Assembly (NCBI GenBank): GCA_964343355.1
Contig: CAYFJC010000001.1
Location: 1-64,000, forward strand
DNA: 64,000 nucleotides
DNA from: MED-G78 sp964343355
GTDB taxonomy: Bacteria > Pseudomonadota > Gammaproteobacteria > Magnimaribacterales > D2472
Reading direction: 5' to 3'
Part shown: piece after piece, positions 19,008 through 29,095 of the stretch
Position numbering within the stretch: the first letter of the stretch is position 1
Layout of the letters: every line of letters begins with the position of its first letter
Notes under the pieces: generated by a model
What the model was told of the DNA's origin: nothing
The model's database searches: none
Seen by the model: the letters and a program-made list of their open reading frames with translations, nothing else
Position numbers and translations under genes: made by a program

Positions 19008-19099
19008 CTTTATTTAATGAATATTACTTTGATGAAATTATAGTAATTATAATTATATTCTATTACCATTTATTAACATTATATTACTATAAAAAAATT

Positions 19100-20221
19100 A
19101 TGAATTTAGATTTTTCAGATGATCAAAAATTTCTTCAGTCAGAAGCAAGAAAGTTTTTAGAAAAAGAGGGTTCTCTTAAAAGAAATAGATCGGTACTAGA
19201 TGATAAAAATAGCATAGATAAAGAATTGTGGGAAAAGGTTGTGGCTATGGGGTGGACCGGTATTAGAATTCCAGAAGAGTATGAGGGATTAGGTTTAGGA
19301 CATCTAGAGCTTTGTGTAGTTGCTGAGGAACTTGGTAGATCTTTAGCCCCTGTGCCCTTCTCTTCATCTGTATACCTTTTTACTGAGGCAATTATTAAAT
19401 ATGCAAGTGAAGAAATCAAACAAGAGATATTGCCCAAGCTTGTTTCAGGGGAATGTGTTGGGACCCTGGCTGTAACTGAAGATTTACTTGCTCCTACTGA
19501 AAATAATATAAGTGTTACATCTTTAAATGATGAGATTAATGGTAGAAAGATTGCTGTTCCAGATGCTGGAATTGCAACGCATGCACTTGTTGTTTGTAGT
19601 GGCAGCAGTGGGATTGAGTTAAGACTTGTTGATCTCGGTCAATCAAGTTGCAATGTTGATAGCCAAGAAAATATTGACGAAAGTAGAGGTCATTTTTCTA
19701 TTGATTTTACAAATGCTAAGAGTCGAATAGTTGGTGAAGCAGGTAATGGTTGGGAATTATTACAAAGTATTTTAAATCAAGCTGCAGTTCTATTTAGTTT
19801 TGAACAAATTGGAGGTGCTCAGGCTTCGCTTGATATGGCTAATAATTACGCTAAAGAAAGGTTTGCATTTGGAAGAGCTATTGGATCTTATCAAGCAATA
19901 AAACATAAGCTTGCAGATATGTATATATCAATAACTCTTGCTAAATCTAATTCTTATTATGGTGCATGGGCCCTTTTAACAGACTCATCAGAGCTTGCTG
20001 TTGCTGCTGCTACTGCTAGGGTCAGCTCCACTGAAGCATTTCAATTTTGCTCAAAAGAAAATATTCAAACCCATGGTGGTAATGGTTTTACATGGGAATA
20101 TGACTGCCATCTTTTTTATAGAAGGTCTAAATTACTATCTTTGAACATAGGATCATTATCTACATGGAAAGAGAAGCTAGTCAGTGGTTTAGAAAAATCA
20201 AACTTAGTTAATTCAAATTAA
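19100..20221 (+). CDS. Acyl-CoA dehydrogenase family protein
   Basis: The start was set at 19100, where the conserved N-terminus (NLDFSDDQKFLQ) begins. A longer frame from 18989 would add an AT-rich hydrophobic leader and overlap the divergent gene. The 373-residue product keeps the ACAD order: EEYEGLGLG, RFAFGRAIGSYQAIKHKLADM and QTHGGNGFTWEYDCHLFYRR. The middle domain is weak, lacking the usual TEPxxGSD motif. It therefore looks like the divergent partner of heteromeric ACADs, such as FadE-type pairs in steroid or bile acid side-chain breakdown. The catalytic-type partner follows 11 nt downstream. Confidence 0.85.
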   Translation: MNLDFSDDQKFLQSEARKFLEKEGSLKRNRSVLDDKNSIDKELWEKVVAMGWTGIRIPEEYEGLGLGHLELCVVAEELGRSLAPVPFSSSVYLFTEAIIKYASEEIKQEILPKLVSGECVGTLAVTEDLLAPTENNISVTSLNDEINGRKIAVPDAGIATHALVVCSGSSGIELRLVDLGQSSCNVDSQENIDESRGHFSIDFTNAKSRIVGEAGNGWELLQSILNQAAVLFSFEQIGGAQASLDMANNYAKERFAFGRAIGSYQAIKHKLADMYISITLAKSNSYYGAWALLTDSSELAVAAATARVSSTEAFQFCSKENIQTHGGNGFTWEYDCHLFYRRSKLLSLNIGSLSTWKEKLVSGLEKSNLVNSN

Positions 20222-20232
20222 AGGAGTATTAA

Positions 20233-21468
20233 ATGGATTTTAATGATTCGAAAGAACAAGCAGAATTTAGAGCTGAATGCAGAAGTTGGTTAGAGCAAAA
20301 TGCTGAACTTAAAACTGCAGCGCCTAAAGATAAAAGAGAGGGCATGGTCGGCGAGGAAGCTTTTTTAGACTCTGCTAAAGAATGGCAAAGAAAAAAGTTT
20401 GACGCTGGCTGGGCAATGCTTCATTGGCCTAAAGAATATGGTGGATTAGCTGCATCAGCAATTGAAAGAATTATCTGGGGCCAAGAAGAGTCTAAATTTA
20501 GCGTACCAAGAGGAATCTATGAGATTGGTCTAGGTATGGCTGGACCTGTAATGATGCAGTATGCATCTGAAGAACAAAAAGCTAGATATTTACCACCAAT
20601 GGCTGAAGGTAAAGAAATTTGGTGTCAATTATTCTCAGAACCTTCCGCTGGCTCTGACGTTGCTGGACTAAGAAGTAAGGCAGTCAAAGATGGTGATGAC
20701 TGGATAATAAATGGCCAAAAGGTTTGGACATCTGGAGCTCACTTTTGTGATTATGGAATATTGGTTGTTAGACATGATCCAAATTTAGAAAAACATAAAG
20801 GCATGACTTTCTTTTTTGTAGACATGAAATCTCCTGGCATAGACATTAAGCCAATTAAACAAATTACCGGTGGCTCATCTTTTAATGAAGTATATTTTAA
20901 TGACGTTCGAATTCCTGATTCACAAAGACTAGGTGAAATTGGTGATGGCTGGAAAGTTGCGATTACAACATTAATGAATGAAAGACTAGCTGTTGGAGAT
21001 GCTAATGGTGCGGATGCCAATGAAGCTTTTGAATGGGCTAAAAAGCAGGATGATCATGGAGAACCTTTAATTCAAAGTAGAGCTGTAAGAGAATCAATTG
21101 CAGATTGGTATTGCCAAGCAAATGGTTTAAAAAATACAAAACTAAGAACCATGTCAGCTTTATCAAAAGGAGATACTCCTGGACCAGAGGCATCTATTAC
21201 TAAGGTGGTTAGTGCTAATAAACTTCAGGCAATTGGTAATTTTGGAATTGACTCACTTGATATGGCAGGAATGCTTAAAACAGATGACTCAGATGTTCAT
21301 GGCTTTCAAGGGGCATGGCTGGGATCACCAGGATTAAGAATAGCTGGTGGAACTGATGAAATTCTGAGAAATATCATTGCTGAGAGAGTTTTAGGCTTAC
21401 CTCAAGATCCAAGAGCAGATAAAGGCGTGGCATACAAAGACATACCCTCAGGTACTAGTAAAGATTAA
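20233..21468 (+). CDS. Acyl-CoA dehydrogenase family protein
   Basis: This 411-residue protein is preceded by AAGGAG 6 nt before the ATG. It has HWPKEYGG, the FAD/substrate segment SEPSAGSDVAG, QKVWTSGAHF, and a C-terminal GGTDEILRNIIAERVLGLP. These features match the FadE17/FadE26-like large subunits that pair with a divergent small subunit. With the upstream gene it probably forms a heteromeric dehydrogenase for branched or cyclic acyl-CoA; the substrate is inferred only. Its TAA stop shares TTAA with the convergent lipoprotein gene. Confidence 0.9.
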   Translation: MDFNDSKEQAEFRAECRSWLEQNAELKTAAPKDKREGMVGEEAFLDSAKEWQRKKFDAGWAMLHWPKEYGGLAASAIERIIWGQEESKFSVPRGIYEIGLGMAGPVMMQYASEEQKARYLPPMAEGKEIWCQLFSEPSAGSDVAGLRSKAVKDGDDWIINGQKVWTSGAHFCDYGILVVRHDPNLEKHKGMTFFFVDMKSPGIDIKPIKQITGGSSFNEVYFNDVRIPDSQRLGEIGDGWKVAITTLMNERLAVGDANGADANEAFEWAKKQDDHGEPLIQSRAVRESIADWYCQANGLKNTKLRTMSALSKGDTPGPEASITKVVSANKLQAIGNFGIDSLDMAGMLKTDDSDVHGFQGAWLGSPGLRIAGGTDEILRNIIAERVLGLPQDPRADKGVAYKDIPSGTSKD

Positions 21469-23177
21469 TTTGTAAATTTTGATAAGAACATCAGAAACTC
21501 TGCTGGCTTACCATTAGTATTAATTTCTCCGGATGCAACCTTACTTATAGGGTTATGAATGCCAGCTAAAGTTTCTTTAAATAGGCTGTCATTGGTCTCA
21601 ATGCTTAAATCACAATCAGTTGATGTGGATGATATTTCAGCAATTTTGTTTCTTAATGTAATAGTTTTCTTAAGACCTGAATCGAAGGTAAAACATGCTC
21701 TATATATTCCAGTTTCAACCTTTTCTGGATTTAAGGCAACAGACAGAATATTAAAAAAGTTATCCATTGATAATTGCTTTAATAGGTATGCATCACTCTT
21801 CATTATATTTTCTAATTCAAATCCTGGCTCTAGTTCAAGAGCAGAGCTGAGTAAATAATTTCTTTTATTCGGGTTGGGTGATCGCTGACCAATATGTTCT
21901 GCAGCAATTGATCTTAATTCATTTACTTTATTAACTTTGTGATTAAGTGCTATTAGATGATCGCTAAGCTGAAGCGCCCACTGCATATCCTTGGCTGCGA
22001 CCGCGGCTTCAAGTTGTAAGTAGATGTTCTCAACACCACCAACCATTAAAGCTAACCTTGAAGCTTCTTCTTTTCTCGATAAAGGGTCAAGGTCTGAAAT
22101 ATTGCCATTAAACCAACCCAAATATCCACTAAAAATACTTTTTACAGACCATCTAATAGTTCCATAAAATTCATTAAGAAATGGAGAATCTACAATCTCA
22201 GATGGTAACTCTATCATTTCAATAATTTGGTCGGGGTACAAGCCCTGATTCATTAATCTAATGGTTTGATCATGGACATACTGAATAGCATCTCTGTATA
22301 AAGTTAAGGTCTTCATGACCTCTTTACCCTCTATAGGCTTTGTATGACTTGGAAATAGGTACTCAGGATTAAAAGATCTCATGTGATCTAAACTATCTAC
22401 CCATCCCTTAACATCCCTATGAGTTGTTCCTCTAATCGTATATAAGTTTGGAAAAGTTTTATAAAGGTTATCACCAGGCATTAATGCTTTTTTTTGAGGC
22501 AACCAAACGAACAGCTGATCATTCGTTTCACCAATAGCATGATATAGCTCTATATCTATTCCAGCGATCGTTAACTTAAGTTCATCTGAAAATGTTATAT
22601 CAGGCTTCATATAGCCTGGAGTGCTTTGTGAAACTCCTAAAAATGGTCCAATACCAACATTAATTAATTGCTCTTCTGGCAAAAAGGTTCCAAACATCCT
22701 AGAGGTTCTTGCACTAATGATTGGGTTTAATATCCCCAGTATTCTTTCCATATAAAATGCTGTAGTTTCGTGCGCAATGATCTGCGGTTTTTCTTCACTA
22801 ATACTGTCATAGTAAGCTGCACCAAATGTATGATCACCATGATTATGAGTATATATAACAGCTTTGATTGGGTTTGAGTTTATATCCTTAAAATATTTAT
22901 ATATTTTTTCTGCCTCAACAACACTATCAGCAGCATCAATTATTATATTGCCACCCTCGCCTTCAACCATGATTGAATTAGCTATGCCGAAGCCAACAGC
23001 AATATGAATGCCATTATCATATGAGTAAACTGTAGGAATAAACTCTTCGCTGTGTTGAACGAGCTCTTCAACTGAGGATGTATACTCTGTGGGTTGTGAA
23101 CTAGTAACATCATCCGAGCACGAGCTTAGTAAAAATATTAGTGGCAGGATAGAAATATAATAGAGTTTTGTGTTCAT
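21465..23177 (-). CDS. Alkyl sulfatase-like MBL-fold lipoprotein
   Basis: This 570-residue protein has a lipobox LSSC (Cys20). An N-terminal metallo-beta-lactamase domain carries the zinc motif THNHGDHTFG (His111, His113, Asp115, His116). A helical dimerisation region (about 330-440) and a C-terminal SCP2-like domain follow. This is the architecture of SdsA1/BDS1 linear primary-alkylsulfatases, which hydrolyse alkyl sulfates to alcohol and sulfate. The lipoprotein anchor implies periplasmic or surface action. The family also contains enzymes with other activities, so the substrate is not certain. Confidence 0.82.
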   Translation of the reverse strand: MNTKLYYISILPLIFLLSSCSDDVTSSQPTEYTSSVEELVQHSEEFIPTVYSYDNGIHIAVGFGIANSIMVEGEGGNIIIDAADSVVEAEKIYKYFKDINSNPIKAVIYTHNHGDHTFGAAYYDSISEEKPQIIAHETTAFYMERILGILNPIISARTSRMFGTFLPEEQLINVGIGPFLGVSQSTPGYMKPDITFSDELKLTIAGIDIELYHAIGETNDQLFVWLPQKKALMPGDNLYKTFPNLYTIRGTTHRDVKGWVDSLDHMRSFNPEYLFPSHTKPIEGKEVMKTLTLYRDAIQYVHDQTIRLMNQGLYPDQIIEMIELPSEIVDSPFLNEFYGTIRWSVKSIFSGYLGWFNGNISDLDPLSRKEEASRLALMVGGVENIYLQLEAAVAAKDMQWALQLSDHLIALNHKVNKVNELRSIAAEHIGQRSPNPNKRNYLLSSALELEPGFELENIMKSDAYLLKQLSMDNFFNILSVALNPEKVETGIYRACFTFDSGLKKTITLRNKIAEISSTSTDCDLSIETNDSLFKETLAGIHNPISKVASGEINTNGKPAEFLMFLSKFTN

Positions 23178-23251
23178 AATTTTTTTTAAAGATTTAAAAC
23201 TATTATAGACATTGTATAAAATAATTAATAATAAAATGCTGAAGATAAATA

Positions 23252-25051
23252 ATGAATAAATTACATCCTCTTAAAATAAACTCTAGAAAGTTGAGCTGGG
23301 AAGATAATCAACCGCATAGTCTTGATTACGATGACAGGTTTTTTCAAGCAAATGTTATAGATGAAACTCAAGAAGTTTTTATCACAGCAAATAATCTTAA
23401 AGATAGATGGGATAACTTAGAAAAAAATAATTTTAAGATAGCCGAACTTGGCTTTGGCTTTGGCTTGAATTTTCTAATTACAGCAAAATTTTGGCATGAG
23501 CAGAAATTTAATAATGAAAAATGGTTGGATTATGTTTCCATTGATTGCTTTTCATTAAATATTGAAGACTTTAAAAAAATTGTTAAAAACTATCCACTGC
23601 TTAAAGAATATAGTGATGAGTTGGTCCTAAATTTTCCTATTGAATGCAATGGCTTTACTAGAATAGATTTTCCTAAATTTAAAACTAGGTTAACTCTTAT
23701 AATAAATAATGTTGATGATGCCTTGGTCTCATTAGTCGGAAATGATAATAATAAATTTGATGCCTGGTATCTCGATGGTTTTGATCCTAGTAAAAATATA
23801 TCCATGTGGTCACCAAATGTATTTAGTAACATTAATTTACTTAGTAAAGAAAATACAACTTTTGGAACATATACTGCTGCTGGTTTTGTAAGAAGAGGTC
23901 TAAAAGAAAATAACTTTGATGTAAGTAAAGTTAAAGGTTTTGGTAATAAGAGGCATAGATTGCAAGGAGTTTATTCTAAAAAAGACAAGCCAAAACAATT
24001 AGGACTCACTCCTAAAAAAGTAGCTATTATAGGCTCGGGTATAGCTGGAACCTGTCTAGCTTACAAGCTAGCAAACCAAAATATTAGTGTTGATATTTTT
24101 GATAAAAAAAAGGATTTAAATTTAAATCCATGGGCTGCTATGTATCCTAAGTTTTCACTAGGACTAGACCCTAGAAGCGATTTATTAGTTCAAGGTTACC
24201 TTTATGCACATAAATTTTACACAAAAGTACTAAGTGGATACAAAAATACAGGTATTTTATTTTTAAATAATGGTGAGGATAGAGATTCTTGGATTAAAAG
24301 AATTTTAAAGCTTGATAGAAATGATCTTTTCGTAAAATTAACTGCAGACGAAATAAATACTCAAAATAAAGTTAGTCAAGAATTCGATGGGCTCAAGATA
24401 AATATAGGTGGCTGTATTTCAATAGAAGAATTAAATAAAGTTCTTATGGAACATGAAAATATAAACTTTATATCTGAACAGAATTTTTTGAGCTATAAGA
24501 TACAAGATAAAATTAAATTAAAGTTTAATAATGGTAAAACTTATACTGGTTATACGCATTTAGTTATATGTTCTGGTGGTTCACTGCAATCATTAATTCC
24601 AAAGATTGGCATTAAGCATGGTGCGATAGCTAGTTTTAAAAATAAACTTCTTAAGAATATTAAATATCCTATAAACAATAATGGCTATGTTCTTCCTGAA
24701 CACCATGGTGTTAATTGGGCCGGTTCGATATATAGCAAAGATGAGATAAGCGCTGAGGATTCAATTAATTATCAAAATATAATTGATAAAAATAATCATC
24801 TTTTGGTTGATGAAGATATCTCTCATATTAAATCTACCTGGATAGGAACAAGAGCTTCCCTTCCAGATTATCTGCCTGTAACAGGCGCTATTGAAAAAGA
24901 AAAAGTTTACGCTTTGGGTGGGCTAGGTTCAAGAGGTTTAAGCTTAGCGCCGCTATTAGCTGAAACAATCATGAATGAGATTTGCAATACACCAAGCCCT
25001 ATAAGCCAAGAAGTTAAAGAGGCTATAAGCCCCTTAAGATTTAATGATTAA
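23252..25051 (+). CDS. mnmC: Bifunctional tRNA mnm5s2U biosynthesis protein MnmC
   Basis: This 599-residue protein has two domains. Residues 1-245 form the SAM-dependent methyltransferase (DUF752) with AELGFGFGLNFLITAKFW and DAWYLDGFDPSKN. Residues 250-590 form the FAD-dependent oxidoreductase with the dinucleotide motif AIIGSGIAGTCLAYKLA and GLGSRGLSLAPLLAE near the end. It carries out the last two steps making mnm5(s2)U at wobble U34 of several tRNAs. Length is slightly below the E. coli 668. It shares its TAA stop region (TTAA) with the convergent DUF4136 gene. Confidence 0.93.
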   Translation: MNKLHPLKINSRKLSWEDNQPHSLDYDDRFFQANVIDETQEVFITANNLKDRWDNLEKNNFKIAELGFGFGLNFLITAKFWHEQKFNNEKWLDYVSIDCFSLNIEDFKKIVKNYPLLKEYSDELVLNFPIECNGFTRIDFPKFKTRLTLIINNVDDALVSLVGNDNNKFDAWYLDGFDPSKNISMWSPNVFSNINLLSKENTTFGTYTAAGFVRRGLKENNFDVSKVKGFGNKRHRLQGVYSKKDKPKQLGLTPKKVAIIGSGIAGTCLAYKLANQNISVDIFDKKKDLNLNPWAAMYPKFSLGLDPRSDLLVQGYLYAHKFYTKVLSGYKNTGILFLNNGEDRDSWIKRILKLDRNDLFVKLTADEINTQNKVSQEFDGLKINIGGCISIEELNKVLMEHENINFISEQNFLSYKIQDKIKLKFNNGKTYTGYTHLVICSGGSLQSLIPKIGIKHGAIASFKNKLLKNIKYPINNNGYVLPEHHGVNWAGSIYSKDEISAEDSINYQNIIDKNNHLLVDEDISHIKSTWIGTRASLPDYLPVTGAIEKEKVYALGGLGSRGLSLAPLLAETIMNEICNTPSPISQEVKEAISPLRFND

Positions 25052-25581
25052 TTGGATTGTAAAATACTATCTACAATAAACTGAAGATACTCTTCAGTTA
25101 AAGGATCTTTAGAAGAACTCTTTCTCCATTTCGTTAAGCCAGTCCATACAACTTTATCAGCGCTGATATCTTTTATATTTACTCTTAAAATAAATTGCTG
25201 AGTTGTTTCAAGCTGATCCATATTCCATTCGTAACCATAGTAGTAAGGAGATCTTCTAGGATATTTTGATAATTTAAGCTTTTCTTTAGGTTCAAGTATT
25301 AATTCAATATTTATATTTGCATCTGGATTTAGAGTAAGACCTCTATCTTCAAGAGCTTCAGTCAAAGAATTTTTTAATTTCTCAAACTTAATAGGATTAA
25401 CTTCTGCACTTAAATCAGATTGGTTCATATTTAATGAGAATTCGTTATAATCTGCAAGGTTAAAACTACCAAGAGAATCAGTTTCAAAATTATAATTATT
25501 TAGATTCAAATTCAAAGAACAGCTTTGAATAAAAACTAAGCTTATAATTAGGGAGAGTTGTTTTAATTTTTTATTAATCAT
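25048..25581 (-). CDS. DUF4136 lipoprotein
   Basis: This 177-residue protein has a lipobox IQSC (Cys21) followed by a DUF4136-type domain. Visible features are a beta strand with NEFSLN, a helix with LTEALEDRGLTLNPDANINI, and a Tyr/Pro-rich loop (PRRSPYYYGYEWN) before a closing strand on VVWTG. DUF4136 proteins are outer-membrane lipoproteins of unknown role. It is divergent from the M16 protease gene across 34 nt. Confidence 0.75.
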   Translation of the reverse strand: MINKKLKQLSLIISLVFIQSCSLNLNLNNYNFETDSLGSFNLADYNEFSLNMNQSDLSAEVNPIKFEKLKNSLTEALEDRGLTLNPDANINIELILEPKEKLKLSKYPRRSPYYYGYEWNMDQLETTQQFILRVNIKDISADKVVWTGLTKWRKSSSKDPLTEEYLQFIVDSILQSN

Positions 25582-25615
25582 TTCTTTATTTTAAAGAAAA
25601 AAATATAATTAGCCA

Positions 25616-28474
25616 ATGTTCATATTAAAAGAAAAGAAATTTATACCTTTATTAAATCTTGAAGCTCAAGTTTTCAACGAAAATGAGTTCAATTGCCAAC
25701 ATATTCATCTAGCTTCTGAGTCTACTGAAAATGTTTTTATGGTTGCATTTAGAACCGTTCCACAAGACTCTAAAGGTATAGCTCATATTCTAGAACATAC
25801 TGCTTTGTGCGGTTCAAAAAAGTTTCCTGTAAGAGATCCTTTTTTTATGATGATAAGAAGGTCTTTAAATACATTTATGAATGCCTTTACCTCAAGTGAT
25901 TGGACAGCATATCCTTTTGCAACAATGAATAAAAAAGATTTTGATAATCTGCTTGATGTTTATCTTGATTCAGCTTTCTTTCCCAACCTTGATAGTCTAG
26001 ATTTTGCTCAGGAGGGTCATCGCTTAGAAATTAATGATGAAGATAATCTAGAAATTAAAGGTGTTGTATATAACGAAATGAAAGGAGCTATGAGCTCTAT
26101 ACCAAGTCAGTTATGGCATGGTCTTTCAAAATATCTCTATCCTGATTCAACCTATCAATATAATAGCGGAGGTAACCCAGAAAATATTCTTGAACTCAGT
26201 CATGAGGAATTAGTTAATTTTCACAAAAAACATTACCACCCGTCCAATGCTACTTTTTTTACCTTTGGTGATATGGACCCATCTGAAATACAAAAAGTCG
26301 TTGCTGAAAATGTTTTAAAGAATTTTGAGCCTTCATTAGAAAAAATTGAAGTTAAAAATGAAACAAGGATACAAAGCCCAATTCAAAGATCTGAAACATA
26401 TAATCCACTTCCAGGAGATGATGAAAATCACCATGTAGTTCTGAGCTGGCTTTTGAATGAAAGTCATGACCCTGTTGAGCTATTGGAAACTTACTTACTT
26501 TCAAATATCCTCTTAGACAATTCAGCATCACCATTAAGAAAAGCTCTAGAAAGTTCTGAATTAGGCATAGCGCCCTCTCCTTTAACCGGATTAGAGACAA
26601 GTCATAAAGAAATTGTATTTGCTGCTGGTCTTGAAGGAGTATCTGCTGGTAATCAAACTCAGGTTGAGAATTTAATTCTCAACACGTTAAATGATCTCAT
26701 GAAAAATGGAGTTTCAAAAGATGTCATTGATTCTTCAGTTCATCAATTAGAGATTAAACAAAGAGAAGTCTCTGGCAGTGGGATGCCCTATGGGCTTGAG
26801 CTTATGCTTGGCTGCCTTCCTGCATGCATTCATAGAGATAATCCTCTTGAAATATTAGACCTAGATAAAAGCTTTACTCAATTAAAAGAAAACTTAAAAA
26901 CAGATAAATATCTTGAGTCTTTAATTGAAAAACATCTCATTAATAATCCTCATAGAGTAAATTATGAATTAAAGCCAGAAATTGGTTTAAATGAAAAGAA
27001 GGAAGAAGCAATTAAAGATTTTCTTGCTGAAAAGACAAAAAATTTGAGTACTATTGAGAAAGATGAGATTAATACACTCGCAAAAGATCTCAAAAATAGA
27101 CAGGATGCAAAAGATGATCCTGGAGTTCTTCCTCAAGTCACTGTTGCAGATATACCTTTAACTAGAAAATTTCCAACAGCTATCCAGAATGATGCAACTG
27201 AAAAGAATAAAGACTTTTATTACAAAACTGGGACAAATGGAATTGTTTATCATTCACTAATATATCCATGTGAAGATCTAAATTTGGATCAATTATCTGC
27301 CACTCATACTTATTCTGATCTGTTAACAGATCTTGGATTAGGCAATAAGTCATTTGAAGAAATTCAAAAACGTCAGGCATCTATAACTGGTGGCATTGGT
27401 GCATCATTTATTTTACTTCCAGGTAACGAAGCTGAAACAAAAAAAATGGGTCTAAAGATAACAAGCAGTAGTCTAGAAAAAAATGCAGAAGCTATGCAGG
27501 AACTTATGATGGAAACTGTAAGTAATGCTAATTTTGCTAATCCAAAAAGAGTAAAAGAAATTATTGAATTTAGCTCCGCAGATGCTGAAAAATCTCTAAC
27601 CCAAGGTGGTCATAGCTTAGCAATGAGCAGTGCTGCTGCTCAAATAAGCAAAAGAGCTGCTACTAATGAACTTACATCAGGCCTTACCTATGTAAATAGC
27701 CTTAAATCACTCAAGGATTCTGTTAGTGATGATGCTAATCTTAATAGATATATTGATTCCCTAATTAATATACAAAATAAAATTTCAAGCACTCCTATGT
27801 ATTCATTTACAGCCTCCTCCTTAGAGCAAAAAGAGCTAAATTTAGGCATACCAAGTTTTATGTCAGAGATGCAGTTTAATAATCAAGTATTAGCTCCCAC
27901 TCAACAAAAAGAACTTGGGTGGATAACTGGATCGCAGGTATGCTTTTGCGCAGAAGCATTTCCAACTGTAAATGGATCTCATCCAGATGCTCCAATATTG
28001 AGTGTATTAGCTACAGTTTTAAGGAATGGATACTTGCATTCTGCAATTCGTGAAAAAGGCGGTGCTTATGGAGCTGGAGCCTCTCATGATAGTAAGGCTC
28101 AAGTTTTTCTTTTTTACTCCTACAGAGATCCAAAATGTAAAGAAACTTTTACTGAGTTCTCTAATTCAAGACAATGGGCTTTAGATAATATTTCAGCTGC
28201 ACAGCTTGAGGAAGGTATTTTAGGAGTTATCTCTAGTATAGATAAACCAATGTCACCTGCAGGAGAAGCAGGAAATGATTTTATGAATTTAATTCAAGGT
28301 AAATCTCAAGATGACCGTCTAAAATTTAGAGCAAGAGTTAAAGATTGCAAACTTAGTGATTTAAACGAAATGGCAGCTAAATATTTTAATTCTGAGTCTA
28401 AAAAGGCTGTATTAGCAGGTGAGAGTTTTCAAGAGGCTCTTGAAGACCAAGGTTTTGAAATTAAAGTAATTTAA
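25616..28474 (+). CDS. M16 family metalloprotease (presequence protease/PreP-like, M16C)
   Basis: This 952-residue protein has the inverted zinc motif HILEH (His57, Glu60, His61) and a downstream Glu in the VVYNEMKGAMS segment as third ligand. DPFFMMIRRSLNTFMNAFTS and the four-domain length match the M16C peptidasome (mitochondrial PreP, yeast Cym1, bacterial homologues). The C-terminal half has the R/Y pair in REKGGAYGAGAS. There is no signal peptide, so it is probably cytosolic and clears short unfolded peptides. The next gene downstream is convergent, with its stop beginning at the next base. Confidence 0.92.
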   Translation: MFILKEKKFIPLLNLEAQVFNENEFNCQHIHLASESTENVFMVAFRTVPQDSKGIAHILEHTALCGSKKFPVRDPFFMMIRRSLNTFMNAFTSSDWTAYPFATMNKKDFDNLLDVYLDSAFFPNLDSLDFAQEGHRLEINDEDNLEIKGVVYNEMKGAMSSIPSQLWHGLSKYLYPDSTYQYNSGGNPENILELSHEELVNFHKKHYHPSNATFFTFGDMDPSEIQKVVAENVLKNFEPSLEKIEVKNETRIQSPIQRSETYNPLPGDDENHHVVLSWLLNESHDPVELLETYLLSNILLDNSASPLRKALESSELGIAPSPLTGLETSHKEIVFAAGLEGVSAGNQTQVENLILNTLNDLMKNGVSKDVIDSSVHQLEIKQREVSGSGMPYGLELMLGCLPACIHRDNPLEILDLDKSFTQLKENLKTDKYLESLIEKHLINNPHRVNYELKPEIGLNEKKEEAIKDFLAEKTKNLSTIEKDEINTLAKDLKNRQDAKDDPGVLPQVTVADIPLTRKFPTAIQNDATEKNKDFYYKTGTNGIVYHSLIYPCEDLNLDQLSATHTYSDLLTDLGLGNKSFEEIQKRQASITGGIGASFILLPGNEAETKKMGLKITSSSLEKNAEAMQELMMETVSNANFANPKRVKEIIEFSSADAEKSLTQGGHSLAMSSAAAQISKRAATNELTSGLTYVNSLKSLKDSVSDDANLNRYIDSLINIQNKISSTPMYSFTASSLEQKELNLGIPSFMSEMQFNNQVLAPTQQKELGWITGSQVCFCAEAFPTVNGSHPDAPILSVLATVLRNGYLHSAIREKGGAYGAGASHDSKAQVFLFYSYRDPKCKETFTEFSNSRQWALDNISAAQLEEGILGVISSIDKPMSPAGEAGNDFMNLIQGKSQDDRLKFRARVKDCKLSDLNEMAAKYFNSESKKAVLAGESFQEALEDQGFEIKVI

Positions 28475-29095
28475 TTAAAATATCCAAAAACGTTTCTTCT
28501 TAAGCTCCTCAGCACAACCCCAATATTGTTGTTGATACATGGATGATCTTGCTTGAACTCTATCGGATACCGCTATAAGCCATTGTTTTTTTCTATAGGT
28601 TTTCTTTTTAAAACCCCCATAACCATCGTGATAGGCAAGATATAAAGATCTAGCATCAGCTTTCTTAAAGCCCTGATAATAACCTTTACTGGCATACCAG
28701 CCTATAAAATCAGTTGAGTCCTTAAAGTTATTTCTTTTAGCCCTAGAGTTCCCTGTTTCATCCATATAGTCGTCCCAGGTGTTGGTAAGAGCCTGAGAGT
28801 AACCTTGGGCTGACGAGGGTCTAAACCAGGGTATGAAGCCAAGTAATTTATCTCTTTCAGGTTTTGCATTAGCTTTGTAGCTTGATTCTTGAAACACAAA
28901 TGACATAAGAACATATGGTGGAATCTTCCATCTCTTTTCAGCCTGAATAGCTGCCTTATACCAGCTCGACTTTTCTTTAAAAATTTTACAAATATTATCT
29001 GGGCTTTCAGGAGGCGCAGTTGTGCATGCCTGAATAAAGCAAAAACAGATTATTATGCTAAATATATTTCGATGGGTTTTTAAGAATTGATTCAT
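28475..29095 (-). CDS. SLT-type transglycosylase domain lipoprotein
   Basis: The start at 29095 gives a compact lipoprotein signal ending FIQAC; upstream in-frame Met codons to 29131 are possible. The product has about 206 residues. The domain shows FVFQESSYKANAKP with the candidate catalytic Glu, SSAQGYSQALTNTWDDYM, and a Tyr-rich end (LYLAYHDGYGG). This is a lysozyme-like fold of a transglycosylase subfamily. It would cut peptidoglycan from the outer-membrane side. The gene starts inside the 3' end of ligA (38-nt overlap). Confidence 0.78.
   Translation of the reverse strand: MNQFLKTHRNIFSIIICFCFIQACTTAPPESPDNICKIFKEKSSWYKAAIQAEKRWKIPPYVLMSFVFQESSYKANAKPERDKLLGFIPWFRPSSAQGYSQALTNTWDDYMDETGNSRAKRNNFKDSTDFIGWYASKGYYQGFKKADARSLYLAYHDGYGGFKKKTYRKKQWLIAVSDRVQARSSMYQQQYWGCAEELKKKRFWIF

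Noticed and set aside
18989..19099. N-terminal extension of the acyl-CoA dehydrogenase
   Set aside because: It codes an AT-rich hydrophobic stretch unlike the family and overlaps the divergent gene; the start at 19100 fits the conserved fold.
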